In this document: positions 60,000 through 64,000 of the stretch, in pieces | Position numbering within the stretch: the stretch's first letter is position 1 | How the letters are laid out: the number at the start of each line of letters is the position of its first letter | Assembly: GCA_046349915.1 (NCBI GenBank) | Contig: JAXMBL010000004.1 | Coordinates: 1,116,001 to 1,180,000, forward strand | Direction: 5' to 3' | Source: CAIXSC01 sp046349915 | GTDB taxonomy: Bacteria; Planctomycetota; Planctomycetia; Pirellulales; Pirellulaceae | Length of the DNA: 64,000 nt | The notes under the pieces: model-generated | The model's database searches: none | The model's input: only the letters and a program-made list of their open reading frames with translations | Told to the model about the DNA's origin: nothing | Translations under genes and position numbers: made by a program

Positions 60000-62510
60000 G
60001 TGACACCGAAGAGCCAATTCTGTCCTCATTGTGGGGCTCCCATGGCCGTCGACGCACCGAGTGGACTTTGTCCCCGCTGCGTTCTGGGACTCGGTTTCGC
60101 CGCCGTACGACCCGACGAACCGGCCGAGACGAAGGGCGAGCAACCCTTAGCGGCGGCTGCCTTTGGTCCCAACGCGGTGAACCCCGCATCGCCGTCGGGC
60201 GCCGGTGGCGGGGAGAGATCGCCCAGCGTTTGGGCGACGACCAGCGGGGCGGCTCGACGCAGCCCTCCGCCTGCTCCAGCCGAGCTGGCCGCTTTCTTCC
60301 CACAACTCGAAATCCTGGAGCTGATTGGCCAGGGAGGCATGGGGGCGGTTTACAAGGCTCGGCAACGAGGGCTCGATCGATTGGTCGCTCTGAAGATCTT
60401 GCCGCCCGCGACGGCGGAAGATCCCGCATTCGCCGAACGCTTTCATCGAGAAGCTCGCGCCCTGGCGCGACTGAACCATCCCCACATCGTCTCGGTCTTC
60501 GACTCCGGCCTCGCCGGTCCCTATTTCTACTTCGTGATGGAATACGTCGATGGGGTGAATCTGCGACAAGCCATGCAAGTCGCTCGGCTCGAGGCTCGGG
60601 AAACTCTCAACATCATTCCGCAGATCTGCGACGCACTGCAATACGCGCACGATGAAGGAGTCGTGCACCGAGACATCAAGCCGGAGAATATCCTGGTCGA
60701 TCGCAAAGGGCGAGTAAAGGTCGCGGATTTTGGGTTGGCGAAGCTGCTGACGCACGAGCCGCTGGACGTCACTTTAACCGGCACGTTTCAAGTGGTTGGT
60801 ACGCCGCGCTACATGGCGCCAGAACAACTGGGTGGCGCCCGAGATATCGACCATCGCGCCGACATCTATTCGCTGGGCGTCGTCTTCTACGAATTGTTGA
60901 CCAACGAACTGCCGCTAGGACGCTTTCCGGTTCCATCGCAGAGGTCGGGCGTCAACGCGAAACTCGACGATATCGTTCTCCGCACTCTGGAACGAGAGCC
61001 CGCTCAGCGCTATCAGCGGGCCAGTGAACTGAAGGTCGATGTCGAGCAAGTTTCGGCCGTGCGAAACGTCTTGGAGGAAAACACGCCAAGCTATCGAAAT
61101 TCATCTATCGCGGGCATTACTCCAGACGGGTACGACTACCGCAGCGACTCGCAATTGTTTGGCTGGCCGCTGGTGCATGTCGTGAAGGGGATTGATCCTC
61201 AAACGGGGCGTGAACGAGTGGCCAAGGGAATCATTGCTGTTGGTCCGACCGCTTATGGAGGTTTGGCGATTGGAGGAAGAGCGACCGGCATCTTGGCGAT
61301 TGGGGGGATCGCTCATGGGTTGGTTGCGGTAGGTGGAGTAGCGCTCGGGGGATTCGCACTGGGCGGCGTGGCTCTTGGGCTGGGATTTGCCCTGGGGGGA
61401 GTTGCTGTTGGGTTGTTTGCGGTTGGCGGGGCCGCATTGGGCTTGAGCGCTGAAGGAGGAGCGGCAATCGGAATGCAACGCCCTAGTTTTCTGAGTTCCG
61501 CCCTGGGGTTTGGTGCGTCATCGCCCGGATTCGCACGGGCCGAGTTAGCGATGATGTCCTTGATTTTCATCATTCTCGGCGTAAGTACCGCAGTGTCGGT
61601 CTTGGCATACTTCTCCGGAAAGAAGCGACGCGAGCAACGACGCGCTGCAGGATGGCACTCGGGGCCCCAAGCAAATCGAGCGTTTCAGGCCGCCGAGCTC
61701 GGATGGACTCCACCCGCGGCGCCACCTGTCGCTACAGCGGTGCACCGCCAAGGAAACGCCTTTCCAGGATGGGGGTGGGTCTTGGTCTTCTCGCTGCTTT
61801 GTTGTCCTTGCGCCGTCCTTGTCCCTTTGGGTTTCCTTATGCCCGTGAGGATGGCGACCGTCGCGAATCCCGCGATGCATGGCGCAATGCAGCATCAACA
61901 CACGGAATTGACATGGACCGATCAGGGGCCAAGAGTCGATGGACGCTTGCAGGAATTCTTGGGCTGGACGTCTCGCCACGCCAGCCTTGTGAACGGCGCG
62001 ATCGACCGACATTGGCGAGAGTATTTGGAGATCGAGAAAAAGCTCAAGACAGCTCGCTATGATGAATTAGGTCACTATCAAGTTCACGTCGCCCCCATGC
62101 CGGGAGACCAATTGAGTAAATTGGAGCATCAGTTTTGGTCGGACTTGGATCAGCATCTCAACTCGACCCAACAGCAGCAAGCGCGAAACTACATCAAGAC
62201 GACATCGCACTCGGAAGTCAATTCGCTCGTCCAACGGCCCGCGACGTCAGGAGTTTTCGGTTGGGGCCGAGCTGGCGTCGATATTGAAATCTGGCGAGTG
62301 GGACGATGGTATCACTATCGAGTTGAAACGCCAGCGAAAGAGGCCAAGCCGCAGAATGGAATCACTTTCACTCGTTCGGTAAGCTCGGGCAGTGGTCCGA
62401 CACTGCCCAGAGAGCTGGCGCGATTTGCTCCGCCTGCCGAGCCGAGTGAATCGCGTGCCGAGCCGAGTGATTCAGGACAAGCTGAACCTCCGGCGAGCAC
62501 GAATGAATAG
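60000..62510 (+). CDS. Zinc-ribbon Ser/Thr protein kinase with decapeptide repeats
   Basis: 836 residues, GTG start with AAGGAGG about 10 bases upstream. Residues 1-~35 hold a zinc ribbon (FCPHCGAPM...GLCPRCVLG). The Hanks-type kinase domain spans ~100-365: GQGGMGAVY, Lys132 in VALKIL, HRDIKPEN (Asp225), DFG (Asp243), GTPRYMAPEQL. Residues ~410-490 are seven 10-residue repeats of the type xLA(I/V)GGxAxG, followed by two membrane helices (~520-545 and ~590-615) and an outer domain. The C-terminus repeats AEPSxS. The target is unknown. The gene is single, convergent with the RTX gene by 14 bp. Confidence 0.9.
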   Translation: MTPKSQFCPHCGAPMAVDAPSGLCPRCVLGLGFAAVRPDEPAETKGEQPLAAAAFGPNAVNPASPSGAGGGERSPSVWATTSGAARRSPPPAPAELAAFFPQLEILELIGQGGMGAVYKARQRGLDRLVALKILPPATAEDPAFAERFHREARALARLNHPHIVSVFDSGLAGPYFYFVMEYVDGVNLRQAMQVARLEARETLNIIPQICDALQYAHDEGVVHRDIKPENILVDRKGRVKVADFGLAKLLTHEPLDVTLTGTFQVVGTPRYMAPEQLGGARDIDHRADIYSLGVVFYELLTNELPLGRFPVPSQRSGVNAKLDDIVLRTLEREPAQRYQRASELKVDVEQVSAVRNVLEENTPSYRNSSIAGITPDGYDYRSDSQLFGWPLVHVVKGIDPQTGRERVAKGIIAVGPTAYGGLAIGGRATGILAIGGIAHGLVAVGGVALGGFALGGVALGLGFALGGVAVGLFAVGGAALGLSAEGGAAIGMQRPSFLSSALGFGASSPGFARAELAMMSLIFIILGVSTAVSVLAYFSGKKRREQRRAAGWHSGPQANRAFQAAELGWTPPAAPPVATAVHRQGNAFPGWGWVLVFSLLCCPCAVLVPLGFLMPVRMATVANPAMHGAMQHQHTELTWTDQGPRVDGRLQEFLGWTSRHASLVNGAIDRHWREYLEIEKKLKTARYDELGHYQVHVAPMPGDQLSKLEHQFWSDLDQHLNSTQQQQARNYIKTTSHSEVNSLVQRPATSGVFGWGRAGVDIEIWRVGRWYHYRVETPAKEAKPQNGITFTRSVSSGSGPTLPRELARFAPPAEPSESRAEPSDSGQAEPPASTNE

Positions 62511-62524
62511 CCGTTGCAGCGTTC

Positions 62525-64000
62525 TCAGAACCTAAACTGGCTAGAGCCGACCGCTCGATTCCAGTTATTGAGTCGGATCTTCTTGCCGTTGCTCAGGTTG
62601 ATGGTGGTGTTTGGCGAGACGATGGTAAACGACACTTGAGAGTAGGAGAGGGCGTAAGCCTGGAGATTGATGGTGTCGGAGTAGAGAGCGAAGTCGGTGA
62701 TGGTGTCGAGCGTTGCGAGGTCGCCCGAGAAGTAGTGAATGTCGCGGCCGTCGCCGCCGGTCAACGTATCGACGCCATCGCCTCCGTACAGGTGGTCGAT
62801 GCCGGCGCCGCCATTCAGCGAGTCGTTGCCCGCGTCGCCGTAGAGGGTGTCGACTCCTCCGAACCCGAGCAGCGTGTCGTTCCCCTCGCCTCCCCGCAGC
62901 ACGTCGACGCCGTTGGTGCCATAAAGGATGTCATCCCCGCCTCGTCCATCGATGTAGGGCACGCCCGACATGTTAAGCGAATAGGACGAGGTGATCTGGA
63001 AGGTAAAGACGTCGTTGCTTTCGGTGCCGAGAATTGGCTGGCCGTTGCCGATCCAGCCTTCCATGGCGTTGACGGCCGCGTTGAAACCAGCCATCACCAC
63101 TGGCGCGGCGGCGTCGGCCAGGAAGGAGTCGGTGTTGTCGCCGCCATTCACGGAATCGTAGGCCGCCTCGTCGTAGCGCACGCGGACGATGTCATAGCCG
63201 GGGCCGCCGAGAATTGTGTCGACGTCGGGGCCGCCATCCAGTTGGTCGTCGTGCAGGCCGCCGTCAAGCGAATCGTTTCCGAGACCGCCACGGAGCCAAT
63301 CAAAGCCCAGGTCTCCAATCAACGAGTCGTTGCCGGAACCGCCCTCGAGACGGTCGTCCATGGCGCCTCCCAGCAACGTGTCCTGCCCTGCTCCGCCCCA
63401 TAGGCAGTCGGCGCCGTCGAGTCCGCTGATGTGGTCGTCGCCGTCGCCGCCGAAGATCAAGTCGGCGGCGCTCGTACCAGCCAAGGTGTCGGGACCGTCC
63501 GTCCCGGCTTGAATCTGCGATTCGTTGGTAATGTTGGCGAAGCAGGCCGCGACGCTAGCGACGATCGAGTCATCATGAGCGGCGAAGTCGGTCGACTCGA
63601 AATCGGTCGCCGCGAAGGGGCTTGAAGTGGCAACATCTAAGGCGAGGCTCTGGGCCGTGGGACTTGCCAGATAGGCTTTCAACGTGGTGATGTCGGCCGT
63701 GGTGAGATCGGCGATCTGTCGGGGCGTCAGAGCCAGCGTGAGATGATCGACCCCTCCCAGTCCGTTGATCGCGAGAGCCGTACCGACGCCATAGGGACCA
63801 AAGTGCGTGACCGGACCACCATCGGCGCTCCAGTCGACCGTGAACTCGGTGTTCGAGTAGACCACGGTAAAGCGGTCATTCCCCGGTCCCCCAGACAACT
63901 GAACGCCTCCCTCCAGGATATCGTTAACGGAGATCACAAACACTTGCTCGACGAAAAGCCCGCCGACGTCCGTCGAGCGAACTCGCACGGTGCGCGTGGA
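62525..64000 (-). CDS. RTX/hemolysin-type calcium-binding surface protein, C-terminal part
   Basis: About 490 residues of a larger protein; the frame is open to the right edge (STRTVRV before the first possible start at 63988), so the N-terminus lies outside. Nonapeptide GGxGxDxLx repeats occur in two blocks: DGDDHISGLDGADCLWGGAG through GGPGYDIV, and GGDDILYGTNGVDVLRGGEG through GGDGRDIHYF, which bind Ca2+ in a parallel beta roll. The upstream part (QLSGGPGNDRFTVVYSNTEF) is also RTX-like. The C-terminal FALYSDTINLQAYALSYSQV ... LNNWNRAVGSSQFRF follows the last repeats as in many type-I-secreted proteins. Function is adhesion or surface structure by analogy. Confidence 0.88.
   Translation of the reverse strand, partial: STRTVRVRSTDVGGLFVEQVFVISVNDILEGGVQLSGGPGNDRFTVVYSNTEFTVDWSADGGPVTHFGPYGVGTALAINGLGGVDHLTLALTPRQIADLTTADITTLKAYLASPTAQSLALDVATSSPFAATDFESTDFAAHDDSIVASVAACFANITNESQIQAGTDGPDTLAGTSAADLIFGGDGDDHISGLDGADCLWGGAGQDTLLGGAMDDRLEGGSGNDSLIGDLGFDWLRGGLGNDSLDGGLHDDQLDGGPDVDTILGGPGYDIVRVRYDEAAYDSVNGGDNTDSFLADAAAPVVMAGFNAAVNAMEGWIGNGQPILGTESNDVFTFQITSSYSLNMSGVPYIDGRGGDDILYGTNGVDVLRGGEGNDTLLGFGGVDTLYGDAGNDSLNGGAGIDHLYGGDGVDTLTGGDGRDIHYFSGDLATLDTITDFALYSDTINLQAYALSYSQVSFTIVSPNTTINLSNGKKIRLNNWNRAVGSSQFRF

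Overview
The window reads as chromosomal DNA of a planctomycete, most likely from the Pirellulales. This is inferred from gene content: DUF1559-type pseudopilin-like proteins, Ser/Thr kinases with an N-terminal zinc ribbon, a J-like domain protein with a Pro-rich linker, a cell-surface protein starting with an LEPR-XLL-like motif, a Rhodopirellula-type (ISAzo13) transposase remnant, many secreted TPR/HEAT proteins, and the GC-rich, loosely packed layout with mixed strands. No rRNA, tRNA or CRISPR array was recognised.

Layout. 1-13 kb: the 3' part of dprA, mtnA, a glycosyltransferase coupled to a large TPR protein, a Gfo/Idh oxidoreductase, a leftward run (D-2-hydroxyacid dehydrogenase, HGSNAT-like acyltransferase, SDR), a decayed 845-bp ISAzo13-type element and an MFS transporter ending at its edge. 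13-22 kb: a rightward FAD oxidoreductase / J-like / DUF1559 set, an APC permease, a P1B-4 metal ATPase and a lipoprotein. 22-30 kb: a 163-bp tandem duplication of palindromes, a Tyr-rich TPR protein, an amidohydrolase, a 74-residue protein with its own promoter and terminator, YjbQ, HolB and a secreted protein. 30-42 kb: orphan FliM-like protein, ProA, zinc-ribbon membrane protein, GroES, GroEL, HAD phosphatase, HEAT protein, ArsR regulator and a membrane pyrophosphatase. 42-52 kb: aspartate/aromatic aminotransferase, myo-inositol-phosphate synthase, an ECF sigma / anti-sigma-DUF1559 / MoaD-like / BNR-repeat operon, a purine-type permease coupled to a methyltransferase, a CrtI-like oxidoreductase and a FabZ/FabA-like dehydratase. 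52-54 kb: a compact ATPase plus TOPRIM-like gene pair that looks less GC-rich than its neighbours. 54-64 kb: PheA, an alpha/beta hydrolase, a Tat-exported lactonase, an LEPR-XLL surface protein, a PTPMT1-like phosphatase, a Ser/Thr kinase with decapeptide repeats, and the C-terminal part of an RTX-repeat surface protein that runs off the right edge.

How genes work together. Most are housekeeping or metabolic genes in units of one to four. The main candidate for an accessory system is the pair at 52273-54167: an SMC-like AAA ATPase followed 14 bp later by a small acidic-motif protein. From memory the pair resembles the ATPase/TOPRIM-like pairs of anti-phage systems (the MAD3/MAD4 components of MADS, and by architecture PARIS or AbiL), here without the methyltransferase or specificity genes. 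The second theme is small repeats: ISAzo13-type terminal repeats that also occur alone between genes, a dispersed 21-bp palindrome, and short tandem arrays that begin at or across stop codons.
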